Shown here one piece after another: positions 1 through 10,836 of a stretch of 64,000 bases of DNA. This DNA comes from Climacium dendroides (Eukaryota; Streptophyta; Bryopsida; Hypnales; Climaciaceae), in the NCBI GenBank assembly GCA_950106755.1, contig OX467083.1, forward strand, positions 35,087,029 through 35,151,028. The letters run 5' to 3'. Each line of letters begins with the position of its first letter. Positions within the stretch are counted from its first letter, which is position 1. A model generated the notes under the pieces. It was not told the origin of the DNA. It worked only from the letters and a program-made list of their open reading frames with translations, and searched no databases. The position numbers and the translations under genes were made by a program.

Positions 1-11
1 AGCGCGCAAGC

Positions 12-470
12 GTGACCACCGTGAAGCGCATGAAGACGACCTCGGCGCCTCACAATAAATTCGCCCAGCAGCGAAGCTCCACGCACACTTCCAGCACCGA
101 GCCACAGCAACAGCAGCAGCAGCGAGAATCTTACACGGGGGCCCTGCTGGCGTCGGCTGCGGATCAGTTGGGATCATCGCAGCAGGAACGCCCAACCAAG
201 CCCTCCGTGCATTTCCAATCGCGGGCCCTGAACCATGTGTCCCTGGCGGCCACGAAGAAGATCTTGAAGAACTTCGTGCACAGCAGTGTGCTGCAGCCTT
301 CGCCGCCGAGAAGGTTCACTCGGAGGAGTCATGGCGCGCGGGAGTCCACGAGAAAGCTGCACCCGAAGGGGTTGCCTGCGGGGGAAAGCGTGGCGACGAG
401 GAGGAAGTCGAATGCAGGCCCTTTGTACACTTTCACTCTTGCTCAGCCGACGAAATCCAAGGCAGGCTGA
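12..470 (+). CDS. Unrecognised basic, Gln-rich protein, probably the 3' end of a gene cut by the window edge
   Basis: The frame is open from the left edge to a TGA at 468-470, so the true start is probably outside the window; the first in-frame ATG is at 30. The product has a six-Gln run (near residue 36), many Ser/Thr/Arg/Lys and no membrane segment. A possible helix (VSLAATKKILKNFV) lies near residues 76-90 and the C-terminus is basic. The stretch is much GC-richer than the DNA that follows, which supports real coding sequence or a CpG-rich exon. I do not recognise the family and give no function. It could instead be a chance open frame in a GC-rich promoter. Confidence 0.35.
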   Translation: MTTVKRMKTTSAPHNKFAQQRSSTHTSSTEPQQQQQQRESYTGALLASAADQLGSSQQERPTKPSVHFQSRALNHVSLAATKKILKNFVHSSVLQPSPPRRFTRRSHGARESTRKLHPKGLPAGESVATRRKSNAGPLYTFTLAQPTKSKAG

Positions 471-1596
471 AGGTCATTCACTAACAGAAGGGAGAGGCAC
501 CTTCATTCGTCAATAGAAGCGTTTCAGTGTCTTCCGTTTTTAGGTGAGGTAGAAGCACCTAAATGTGACACTTATGCAAGATTTGCAGATCTTGAGAGTA
601 AAATGATGTGTGCTTCATAGGAAATGGGTTAGGAAACCAACAAAATTGGTTTTCGTATTTTTTCGAGCTTGTATGAATATAATACAAATTTTGTGAAAAC
701 AAGTGCATATATGCACTTACTGTGAACAATAGACTACCACAAAAGTGAATATAGAAACACCCAAAAGCAACAAACCCTTAGCTTGTATCATGGTTGTTTT
801 ATTGGCCAATGCAATATTTGTCCCATCATTTTAACACATTCATGAAAACTCACCTATTAGCATTGGGGCCACCTATGTTTTAGTTTAGGACTTATTCTAG
901 GTGTCCATAAATGACTCCTATTACATTTACCTCACTATCCGGCACTTAAGGGTACTACCACCTTATAGGATGTTTAGGTGATGTGAAATCTAGGGTAGTG
1001 CGATATGCTTCCTCTCTCTAATTAAATGAAGTTTGAATGAATGTGGTTTAATTTGTGTGAATATTTGGGCAAAATATAGATGAAACTTTGATGAACTTAG
1101 ATGAAAATTAAAAGAAAGTTGGATGTCAACCAATCCATACTATTTGAGATATGATAGTAGGTTGAATTTTGATTCATCTTAAAGGAAGGATACCTAGGTG
1201 CTTTTACTACCATAGACTTCATTTTTTCACCACCATAGACTTCATTTTTCACCTTAATTCAAAGTTATGATTTGTAGTCATGTTGAATTTTCTAATTAGT
1301 TTTAGATGAAAATTGACAGAAAATTGAATATCAACCATACTATTTGAGATGGTATGTTGAATTTGGATCCATCTAAGAGGGGGACAATGTACAATTTAGA
1401 TGCTGTTGTTGCCATTGACTTCATTCTTGCATCTTGAAGCTATTCCTGCCTATTGTGTTTAGTTGGTTTTAATTCTAATTGGAAGATAATTCCTAAATTT
1501 TCTTGCACCAAATCTTGTTGACACCAAAAATTTAAAAAGTATGATACTACTAAAATCATAAGTCCTTCTGTAATATCACAAATGCTATCATTAATA
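471..1596. other. AT-rich intergenic DNA
   Basis: No open frame of interest. Two loosely similar stretches recur around 1100-1260 and 1290-1440 (both with 'ACTATTTGAGAT', 'GTTGAATTT' and 'GACTTCAT'), suggesting an old local duplication. Otherwise I see nothing. Confidence 0.4.
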
Positions 1597-2333
1597 CTAG
1601 GGACTCGTGCTTGCTATGCTACACATTCATTGTATTACATATTAGTAAAAATTTGATATATTTGAATAGAATGCATGATAATGATTTCGATAAGTCATTA
1701 AAAAAATTATTTTAATTATTTTATAAAAATATTTCCAATCATGCATATATAGAAATCATATTTTCACACAATGTGATATTACTGAAATAGAGTAGCAGTT
1801 CACAATCACCTCTATAATATCACTTTTTACAAAGGGTGATATTATAGAAATAATATAATTGTTGCAATTGAGGTGATATTAAAGAGGATCAATATGGTGA
1901 TATTATAAAGGTAGCAATTCCATTGCTTTTTTTTGGCTTTATACTTCTTTTGCATTTCTATGATTTTGTGCTTTTGTGAGCTTTGAATTAATAAATTGTT
2001 CATGAAGCTTTTGAGATTTACAAGTTTTTCAATTCCTTTAAATTCTTCTATTTGGGTTGCCATTGTTTATAACAATTGAGTTAAATTTCTAATGCATTCT
2101 AATATATGTGTATCTTTTACCGTATTCATCATTGCATGTATTTCATTCATCATTCATTAAATTTTTATTGTTTATTTCAGTATATGCTTATTTATTAAAA
2201 AAATTATATGAAGATTTTAGTAATTTTTATCTAAAGATTTTTTGAAATTCTTGCTCTGCATTCTATCTAATACATAAAAATTCTAATGAAATTCTAATGG
2301 TGAATGCATAGCATAGCAAGCACCAACCACTAG
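1597..2333. mobile_element. Non-autonomous TIR element (MITE-like, about 0.74 kb)
   Basis: The two ends are long inverted repeats. The left end reads CTAG...GTGCTTGCTATGCTA (from 1597), and the reverse complement of the right end reads CTAG...GTGCTTGCTATGCTA (from 2333). Imperfect pairing continues inward about 70 bp to a shared GAATGCA. The interior is AT-rich with several GGTGATATTA motifs and no coding capacity. No clear target-site duplication was found, so the superfamily is unassigned. Confidence 0.6.
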
Positions 2334-4025
2334 TTCATATAACTAAATTCTTTGTTTTCTTGACTAAAATTTTTTGTTTTATCCAATGAATGTTTTCACT
2401 ATTTTCAAAGCATCTACCTTTTTTGAAAATCTCCATTGTGAGTTATGTAGTGAACTCTCAGAAGTATGTTATTCAATATTCCAATCTAATTTAATATCTC
2501 ACAAATGGACCCCTAGGCCCTAGACAGTTAAGAGTGATCGTAAAATGGGGTTTGCCTATTGTTACCCGTCCAGGCCATCTGAGGGTAGAAAATTTCTGAT
2601 TCCATCAGGAAGAACAACGAGGGCGGCTGCACTCAGCAAAAGAGTTGCCAAAAGACGGTGACAGCTATGGCACCCATAGGCTCCCAAGACTTGCCGGCCC
2701 GCCCAATTCCACGTCAGTTTTGAATTCGAGCGCGCGGATGCTCAACGCTAAGCTCAAAGGTTTGAATGCATTCTCAAGCTTCGTTGGGAACTTTAGTGCT
2801 GCACATCTCGTGAGCAGCTGATAGCTCGGCATTCACAACAGTGGAAACACCTTGGTCCGTACCGAAACCGAGGTTTGTCTCCGGGATTCAAACTCTCGGA
2901 AAACAAGTTCGCTTGCGTTTCTTTTGAGCTTGTCCAGCATTTCAAGAAAGTTCAATTGCTTCTTCATAAGCTTCTTCGTCCTGGTGCAAATCGTCTAGGA
3001 AACTTGTGGTATTCTCTTGAGGGATCGGAATCAAGGAAACGTTAGAGCCAGCAGGGAAAATTTCTGGCACACATTTTGAATTCCCTGTTGACAAACTGTG
3101 AACCGGGAATGGCAATTCGGGAACCATACATAATCTCTCGGTGCTCATTCGTATATCTAATTCATTCTAATGCGATAAATCTTCTCATCAGCACAGGTGT
3201 TTTTAGATTGGCTATTGGATTGTCAAGGATGTTTGTGCTGATGAACTTCTGAGCGGAGTGGTTGGCACGCATTAGCAAGTTTCGAGAGGAGCTTAAGTGC
3301 TACACATGCATGTGAGTTTTCAATCGCTTTGTATTCACACACAGTTTGGAAACGACTTGGTCCATTTCGAAATTCTGTTTTGATTCCTAACTTCAGTCTC
3401 CTAGCTGCTTGAGTGAAGAATTTATTTCGGAACGAGTTAGTCCAACTTTTCAAGAAATATTCAATTTATTCTTCACGAGCTTATTCGCATATCTTCCCAT
3501 TTCATCAGCAGACAGGCATTTAAGGCCTGAGGAGGAATAATGTAGACTTGTACGGATGAACTTCAATATTTAGCACAATGTACCTAGTTTCTGGTCCACT
3601 GCAGACGATTAAATAGATGCCCTGTGATTGATAGAGGAAAATAAATCGCAGGAGGTGGAGTTTGACACAATGTAGAGAAACTGACGTAGTTCAACTGTGT
3701 GGAGCAACGCGTGTGAAAACGATTTGGTTCTATCAGGGTATGGTTTCGATAAATTCTGTGCTGACATCATGAGTGTTAAAAACATTGTTTCGGATCGAGG
3801 CTTTGTTCATTAAGAGATTTGAATTAATTAATGCTTTCAATCACGAATTGCAGAACATTTAACGTATTTCTGTCTGCGACTGAGTGAACTGGACCTGTAT
3901 TTTCTAGTTTACCTGCCATGTAGACAATATGAGACCTGCTGAACAAGGTGAAGAAAGAGTTTCCTAGATTATCCTGATTCTAAATTGCAAGGGAGGAGGA
4001 CGGCAGTTTAAAGATATCCGAGAGG
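2334..4025. promoter_or_regulatory. 5' flank of the GMC oxidoreductase gene with a degenerate direct duplication
   Basis: GC content rises from about 2520. A block around 2770-3000 (cues: 'TTAGTGCTGCACAT', 'GGAAACACCTTGGTCC', 'TTTCAAGAAAGTTCAATT') is repeated in order and with similar spacing around 3270-3480 ('TTAAGTGCTACACAT', 'GGAAACGACTTGGTCC', 'TTTCAAGAAATATTCAATT'). A third weak echo is at about 3712 ('GAAAACGATTTGGTTC'). Small minus-strand open frames here (2942-3148, 3223-3453) look incidental. No TATA box can be assigned with confidence. Confidence 0.4.
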
Positions 4026-6711
4026 ATGGACAGCTTTGGTAAATGGAGGATTGCCCTCCTAATGCTGCTGGTGATTGCTTCGCTCTCGTTTCTGCCTCCG
4101 GCAGTTGCAACTGGTCTGTTGTTCATCTGAGCTCTGGAATGACTTCTCCTTACCGAATTTTTAAATATTGTCAACTGTCACAACCGTTTTAAATAACTAA
4201 AACTTGTGCACCTTATATGGTGGTGGGAAGATTGGTACACGTGTTCCAATTCATTGTCTAATTACTAAGCTAACGCTGCTGATTCGTCCTTGGATTCATG
4301 CACACGTAATTACCATAAACTTCAGTAGTGAAATCGATTCAGTTATAAAATATGGAGCACGTTTAATTTGTTAAAAACTTCTTCTGATCTATAAGTTCAC
4401 GATAATTATATCTTTCAATTGTTCACCCTGGGTTGATTGATCAAATTCATCCTGGTTTGAGTTAATTCAAATACTTAGCAGTGGTCATCCCCGCAGTGGG
4501 AATGCGTTCGACAGGTGGAGATTATCCATTTTTGAAGAATGCTTCGGGTGCACCACCGGTTGCAATCGATTTTGACTACATAATCGTTGGTGGAGGGGCT
4601 GCGGGTTGTCCTCTGGCGGCCACCTTGTCGCTTAACTACTCGGTACTGGTGCTCGAAAGAGGAAGCACACCTTACGGCAACCCTGACATTGAGAATGCCG
4701 CGAATTTTGGGAAACTCATCTCTAACATTCACGGAAACACCTGGTACTCGCCGGTACAGAGCTTCCAGTCAGTGGATGGCGTCTTCAACAGGCGCGCCCG
4801 GGTACTTGGAGGAGGAAGCGCGATTAATGCCGGCTTCTATAGTCGTGCCAGTGAAGAATATGTCAGCAGAGCAGGTTGGGATGCTAAAATGGTTGCCTCT
4901 GCTTACTCGTGGGTTGAGGCTATTGTGGCATGTTTCCCTCGATTGCAGCAATGGCAAACAGCAGTACGAAACGCACTCTTGGAGGTAGGAGTCGGTCCAG
5001 ATAATGGAGCCACGTACGAGCACGTGCTAGGCACAAAAATTGGAGGCTCCATCTTTGATGATGGTGGAAAACGGCACACAGCTGCTGACCTCCTTCAATA
5101 CGCAAACCCAAATAACATTACGGTCCTTCTCTTTGCAAACGTACGCAGGATCCTGTTTGCTCCAACAGGTATCATATCTTTGAAGTTATTTTAATGTGTG
5201 CGATTGTAAGCAGCATCTTTTCTCGTTACCTATAGCACTCGATCACGCTTGATGTTAGCTGGTTCGAGCTACCAATCGGTTGATTTTAATTGCACTTATT
5301 TAGATGTAGCAATGCCGTCATGTAAACCAGATGAATGCAACTCCGAATTGAATTGATCAATGATTTTGAGGTGATGGTGGCAGCTAGCCGATGTTTTAAC
5401 AGACTACTGTGGGTAGCGTGGTTAAATTGAGTTCCGCTAGGCCTCTGTTCAAATTCATGTTTCATGATAAGCGTTCGAATTCCACTTTCAGTTCCAGGGA
5501 GCCCACCCAGAGCAATTGGGGTACTATTCTCAGACAGCATGGGACTTCAACACCAGGCCATCCTGCGTCAAGCCCAAGAAAGCGAAGTACTACTGGCCGC
5601 AGGGGCGATCGGAAGCCCACACCTGCTCATGCTGAGTGGGATAGGAGATGCGGACATCCTCTTGCCACTCGGCATACCTAGCGTTCTGAACCTGCCAGGG
5701 GTTGGGCAGGGCATGGCTGACAACCCTGCGAATGCCATATATGTTCCGTCGCCAAGTCCAGTTGAAGTCTCTTTGATTCAAACAGTCGGCATAACATCCT
5801 TCGGAAGCTTTATTGAAACAGCAAGTGGTAGCAAAGTAAGTTTGGCCCAAGTAGGATCTCTGGGAATAATGGCGCCATGGTTTAGGAGCGAGGATCTCGT
5901 AAAGAAGTATGCTGAGGCACTACTCAACTTGCCGCCGACAATACAAAAAATTCTAGGACAAGCTGGCGTTATCTTGCAGAAGGTGGACGGCCCTACTTCG
6001 ATGGGAAATCTCACTCTGAATAAGACAAATATTGAAGGCAGCCCCCTGGTTCAATTCAACTACTTCTCGACACCAGAGGATCTTTACACTTGCATCGAGA
6101 GCACGAGAGTGGTACAACAAATGCTTCAGACAACGGCGATGAAGAATTTCACTTACACAACCCTTCCTGAAACTATTCTCAACAACGCGGAATTAATAGG
6201 CAATCTCATGCCAAATAAGGGAGACACGGATACACTTGCAGAATGGTGCCGTCATTCAGTAATCACTATCTGGCATTACCACGGGGGATGTCGAGTCGGG
6301 AGTGTTGTTGATGAGGACTCGCGTCGTGTCATTGGAGCCGACGGTCTCAGAGTTATTGATGGGTCAACGTTCACCTCCTCGCCCGGGACGAATCCGCAAG
6401 CAACTGTGATGATGCTCGGCAGGTAATTAGAATGGACATCAACTATAAAAATTAGAGTTTAGCACTTGTAGCCTTGAATACGTACGCATATGCTCGGAGT
6501 CTTGCGTGTCAAAGTTTCGCTTGTCGTTGTACGTTTTGACTTTGATCTTATTGATTAGTTCAAAGTTCAAGCCGTGTATGCATCTGCGTTTTATATATTC
6601 AGTGCTTTACTTCGAACTGATGAAGGCTGGCTCATGGTGGATGTATCTGTATCCAGGTACATGGGTTTGAAGATTCATCAAGATCGACAACGAGCGGGAA
6701 CCCGGGCTTGA
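4026..6711 (+). CDS. GMC-family FAD oxidoreductase, HOTHEAD-like, four exons, secreted
   Basis: Exons are 4026-4113, 4482-5168, 5492-6422 and 6657-6711; all junctions keep phase and give 586 aa, close to Arabidopsis HOTHEAD. The second acceptor is ambiguous: CAG at 4494-4496 also fits and drops five residues. Exon 1 encodes a signal peptide (hydrophobic ALLMLLVIASLSFLPPAVA). An FAD dinucleotide fold follows (DYIIVGGGAAG, about residues 61-71), then GMC signature 1 (VLGGGSAINAGFYSRA), signature 2 (GAIGSPHLLMLSGIG) and the C-terminal active site HYHGGC (His520/His522) with NPQATVMM (Asn559). The last exon adds only 18 codons. In the family, HOTHEAD-type enzymes oxidise omega-hydroxy fatty acids for cuticle polymers, and relatives are mandelonitrile lyases; the actual substrate here is not evident. 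The gene looks intact. Confidence 0.9.
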
Positions 6712-7499
6712 GTGAACTCGGAACCTGGAATGCCTTTCCAAGATATAAAAATTCATAGGTTTTCCCAAATTCTTTATCTCCGATGGTGTATCTAGCGTAG
6801 GCAAGCAGCGGTGTATAACCGCAGACGAGAACTGCTTGTCGTTGGTAAAGTTGGTTTAAAGAGTATACTTTGCATCTCAAGCACACCCGTGTTGGAAATA
6901 TTTTTCCAAGAACATTGGAGGATATGAACAAAGTTCTGATGGCCATTAACACTAACAATTTTATGCACTAGTTTTTAAATGTTCGTCAATTTTTTGAGAT
7001 CAATTAGATACCATTGTGCAAGTACGTCTGCTTAGCCCTGAACTAAGACGAACTTTCCCGCTCATGCAGAACAACAAATCCTCTTAGTACCCATGCAAGA
7101 ACTAGCAAATTAAAGTAGCAGGAAGATGTAAATCCAAGGAAACTCGTCCTTTGTGCAATGAATTAGAGGTCTTGGACAGACAAACTAGAAGCTCTTTCAA
7201 AATGTGAATCTTTGTCAGGGCATAACTACAGAATACTTCAAGCTCACCGATAGCTAAGGTAATCTACACATCAAATTGTCCTCAATGGACTGCCGACCCC
7301 TAAGTTTGAATGGAAAATGAACATGCAGCAAAATGGTGAGGTCAGCAAGGGCAGCAGCAATGTTGGGATTGTAGCCATTTGGGGTACTGAATAGATTCAT
7401 TTATGTATGGTAATTTGGAGGTCGTAGTTTTGTGTTCACAAAGTAAAAGTTGTGTGCTGTGGAAGAGTTTATCATAAGATAATGAACCCAAGGAGGGTC
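6712..7499. other. 3' flank of the GMC gene
   Basis: Probably the 3' UTR, then intergenic DNA. An open frame at 6632-6958 on the minus strand overlaps the last exon and is most likely a shadow. Nothing else recognisable. Confidence 0.4.
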
Positions 7500-7587
7500 C
7501 TGAGTCCTAACCTAATCCACAGTGGATAAATATTGTTAATTGTAAGTGACTAGATGAAACCCTAACAATCTCGATTGTGTGTCAACA
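7500..7587 (-). repeat. LTR-like end of an old minus-strand copia element (left copy)
   Basis: Read on the minus strand it begins TGTTGACA at 7587 and is preceded, at 7588-7600, by a purine-rich tract (GCTTGAGAGGGAG), as expected for a polypurine tract next to a 3' LTR. About 90 bp match, imperfectly, the sequence ending at 28077. The inner boundary of the LTR is not visible, and similarity stops after about 90 bp. Confidence 0.5.
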
Positions 7588-7907
7588 CTCCCTCTCAAGC
7601 AGCGAGGGTCATTAAATCGGATGTTGTTGTTTGTACATTGAGGACTATGGTGTGAGTACGTGAGGACTATGGTAGTTTTGAGGTGTTGCTGTGTCCTTGG
7701 AGTCGAAGACGAGGAGAAACTTGCTCAAATTGCTCAATTGATTGCGGCCCTTACTTCTCCCACTGCTGGACGTTGTCTTTGCGCGCCTCCTGTTGACGTT
7801 AAACATCGTGGGCTTGGGGGAACCAAACACAAGTTTTATGCTGTTTGGCGTGGACGTGCTCCCGGTTTATACTTCTCTTGGGACGATTGTACCAAACAGG
7901 TGATAAG

Positions 7908-8070
7908 TGTTAGTCAATCAGTTACGCTGTATAGATTCAACAGCTACGATTAATAGACACACACCGTGTCTCTATTCTTCATAAGAAGGCTTGTTACTTG
8001 TGTTCATTTACTATCAATAAAATGTTCATACATCTTCAATGTTCTGTTGTTTTGCATTCTACACACAACA
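7908..8070 (+). repeat. Copia-1 5' LTR (163 bp)
   Basis: Begins TGTTAGTC and ends ACACACAACA, with canonical TG...CA ends. Contains AATAAAA near 8018, a plausible polyadenylation signal. Confidence 0.9.
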
Positions 8071-8082
8071 TGGTATCAGAGC
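8071..8082 (+). promoter_or_regulatory. Copia-1 primer-binding site
   Basis: TGGTATCAGAGC directly after the LTR is the classic plant copia site complementary to the 3' end of initiator tRNA-Met. Confidence 0.9.
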
Positions 8083-8102
8083 ATGTAATTTAAAACTTCA
8101 AT

Positions 8103-8459
8103 ATGTGCTTCGCTTCAACTTCTCCACAGGAGTGTTTTAGCGAAGATGCTTTCGATCTACTGGTTGGAGAGGAAGATCGAACTGACAATGAAAATCAGTT
8201 AGTCATCACAGGATTCTTACAACATTACCTTAAAGACGTATTCCTTGGAGGAATGCAACCAGTTGAATTTGCAACTGAAGAACTTGAAGATGAGGGACTT
8301 CCTTTGAATCAAGAAATCATTCCATATGGAATCTGGAACGCACCTGAAAGTTACATTAATTCACTAAATCAAGCTAGTCAATTTGACGAAATCAATCCTC
8401 AATATTTTGTCAATGATTTCTCTACAACCGTGCCTTCTTATCTGCACCAAGAACTTTAA
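8103..8459 (+). CDS. Copia-1 leader ORF upstream of gag (118 aa, unknown function)
   Basis: An intact acidic 118-aa frame starts 20 bp after the primer site and ends 54 bp before the gag ATG. It is not part of the usual copia plan. Its second half (IPYGIWNAP, then QFDE.N.Q.F..DF, ending HQEL-stop) is conserved in the decayed leader of copia-2 at 21150-21330 (minus), where the matching motifs are IPYGIFHAP, QFDELNSQFF and HQEL-stop. Conservation between two diverged elements implies selection as protein in their ancestor. I do not recognise a domain. The IPYG...AP string loosely recalls an RT motif, but that may be chance. Confidence 0.65.
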   Translation: MCFASTSPQECFSEDAFDLLVGEEDRTDNENQLVITGFLQHYLKDVFLGGMQPVEFATEELEDEGLPLNQEIIPYGIWNAPESYINSLNQASQFDEINPQYFVNDFSTTVPSYLHQEL

Positions 8460-8989
8460 ACTTCAATACTTCCAATTAGCTCCCTAGGAAGTATAAATTT
8501 AAGCAATAGCATAATGACCAACATTAGATTAACTTCAGCAAATCAAGCTTACATGATTCCAACTCTAAGTGCAGATAATTATGCATCTTGGAGTATGAAA
8601 CTTGAATTATTGTTAATTCGCTCTAAAATATGGGGCGTCATGGATGGCAGCAATGCAGCTCCTACCGCAAGTGACGTAGCGGGCTTGACAACCTGGAAAT
8701 TACATAATGCCAAAGCCCAATTGGAACTTTTGCTCCACTGCAGTGTGAAGCAGCTACTTTCTTTACGCTCTCTCACAACCTCTAAGCAGGTTTGGGATCA
8801 GTTGAAACAACTCTACAAGAAATCTAATAAAGCGTCGCAAGTAAATTTGCATAAGCAACTCTGCCGCTTGACTATATTTGATTTCGACGATACCATATTC
8901 TTTTTGGAGACGTGGCAGTCACTCCTTCATGAAGCTGAAATCACCTGATGTACTTTTACACAAGATCAACAAGTTAATTTGTTGCTTGG

Positions 8990-9192
8990 TGTGAGAAGAA
9001 GAAGAACAATATGCGTTTAAAATTATATAGAGAGAGAGAGGTTACAAGTGAGAAGTTTAATATAGGTTTCTGAAAGAAGACTGGTGTAAGATTCTTTAGT
9101 TGCGACTGTTTGTAACCATAAAAGTGTGATGTTTAATGTACTACATTAGCACTAACAAAATTTAACTATTGATTATGACATTTGCTCTAACA
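8990..9192 (-). repeat. Copia-2 3' LTR (203 bp)
   Basis: Reads TGTTAGAGC...CTTCTCACA on the minus strand. The purine-rich AAAAGAGGCG immediately inside (9193-9202, minus) is the likely polypurine tract. Contains an AG microsatellite near 9039-9051. Confidence 0.9.
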
Positions 9193-9326
9193 CGCCTCTT
9201 TTAGCTGCAAAGCTGAAAAACAAATAGTTAATTATGTTGAGTTGCTTTAAACTTGTGGTTAACTTTGAGTGAAACTGTAAGTTAAATTGAAAGCTTCAAA
9301 AAAGAATTATAGTAGAATACGCCTCT

Positions 9327-9786
9327 TTAAGTCGAGTTTGATGAGGCTTTGAAGGTGAGGCCTTGAAGATAAACTTGATGTTTGAACTTGGGTAGGGATT
9401 TTGTGAGGATGTCAGCCCACATTGTGAGCATTGGGGTAAAGTGAAGTTGAAGGACATTATTCATTACTTGTTCATATAAGAAGTGGTAGCATAAATCAAT
9501 ATGTTTGGTGCGATCATGGTGCTTCGGATTGTGACTGAGGGCAATACATAATTGATTATCGCTGTAGAGAATGCTCGGATGGACAATTGAGTAGCCAAGT
9601 TCCAAAATTATCATTTGGAGCCATAGATGTTCTTTAGTGGTAGTAGTTGCAGCTATATATTCTGCCTCTATTGATGAGAGTGCAATTATAGACTGCTTTT
9701 GACTTTGCCAAGAGAGTAGGTAGGAAGAATTGATTTGAAAAATGTAGCCTGAAATAGAACGTCTCGCGTTGATGTCATCCGCTGTC
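9327..9786 (-). pseudogene. Copia-2 RNase H end of pol
   Basis: The minus-strand frame has DDINARRSISGYIFQ, then SSIEAEYIAATTTTKE, the QLCIAL segment, HIDLCYHFL and DILTKSLPK, the diagnostic C-terminal copia RNase H motifs. It is cut off from its RT, whose sequence resumes at 17315, by an inserted block. Confidence 0.85.
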
Positions 9787-10146
9787 GTGATGTATATACA
9801 TATATACTATAAAAATACATATTATAAGTTATACATGTAGCTTCAAAGTGATGCTTTTCTATGAAGGTGTAAATCATTTGTATAAGAAGGAAGATTTACC
9901 ATCGAGTTGAAATATTGTTATTTGTTTTTTTACTTTAAATTTAGAATATCGAATTGGAGGGTTTTTTCTGGGTTTCAAGATTAAAAGCCTCAACCGGAGA
10001 CTGAATTTGAGCTTTCATTGTCACAACTACCAGATGAACTGTTTTTGCCACGGGATTTTACATCGCCATTTAAGCATTCACGAGATGAAGTTGAGCTTTC
10101 TCGACCATCAAAGCAGCCTTGTATAGAGTAACGGTGACATGGAAAC
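9787..10146. other. Unclassified inserted segment, left arm
   Basis: This block, with 16122-17315, interrupts the copia-2 pol between the conserved WSNADW and DINARRS motifs. CGT is shared at both junctions, so a 3-bp duplication is possible. A frame near 10000-10128 reads ELSLSQLPDELFLPRDFTSP and looks exon-like, preceded by a pyrimidine tract and TTTAG. No TIR or LTR was recognised. Confidence 0.45.
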
Positions 10147-10481
10147 TGTTACGACCACCTGATCGTAACAGCTAGACGGGCTCACGATGATTGGGGCGGC
10201 AGTTCCTCAGGGAGAGGCGCCACGTCTGCAATGGAAGTTACAACGTCAAGGCAGTTATCGGTGGGGGATCAGGAGGCTGCATCCTCCTTAAAGCCCAGTG
10301 AGGGGGGCCGGTGTCCCTCACGCAACATTCTGTAATACGAAAGCATTGTTAATTCTTCCGATACGATCCCCAACTCTCACTCTTGCCGATTGGTATTTTG
10401 ATTGTCGTAATGTCCTAGTGTACATGAGCTTCATGGTGGCTGGTTGCTGTCTGCACTTCTGATTGATCTTTGCAGTGCATG
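10147..10481 (+). repeat. Chromovirus 5' LTR
   Basis: Begins TGTTACGACC and ends GTGCATG (or GTGCA). Compared with the 3' copy it has A or T at all five differing sites (near 10162, 10174, 10201, 10349 and 10354), where the 3' LTR has G or C. Confidence 0.9.
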
Positions 10482-10836
10482 GGCAAGTCATTAAGTTCGA
10501 ACTCCTAGCCTGACCAAAGAGTTACAGCTAGTCTAGCATGACTTGCAAATCACCAAGTGATTCGGACTGATTGACTGAGAGTGTCGACTAGAGTAGGAGT
10601 CAGGTTCTAACATTATGTTGCGTCCAGACAGTCCACACTCTTTGGATACGGTCTGCGGTGCCGGCAGGGAAGGGTTTCAGGTGATGGAGTGGGGCTCGCA
10701 GGGGTCATTAGTTCAACATCCAAGATGCTGAGTCGGGAGATGACAGAACGAATAATTTGGGAACAACTGTGAATTTTTGATTGCGATGGAGCCGGGCGAA
10801 GCTGCTGCAAATGCGAGATCGTAAGTTCCGGAAGGT

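Noticed and set aside
4587..4988. Alternative-frame ORF in the GMC gene
   Set aside because: Shadow of the oxidoreductase exon, whose frame carries the FAD and GMC motifs.
6632..6958. 108-codon minus-strand frame after the GMC gene
   Set aside because: Overlaps the last GMC exon and shows no recognised domain.
7645..7907. Integrated plant pararetrovirus suggested by the viroplasmin-type domain
   Set aside because: No movement, coat or pararetroviral RT genes are near; the domain also occurs in cellular RNase H1, and the surrounding sequence is copia.
10482..10500. Chromovirus primer-binding site
   Set aside because: TGGGCAAGTC follows the LTR and begins with the expected TGG, but I could not match it with confidence to a known tRNA, so it was not annotated.
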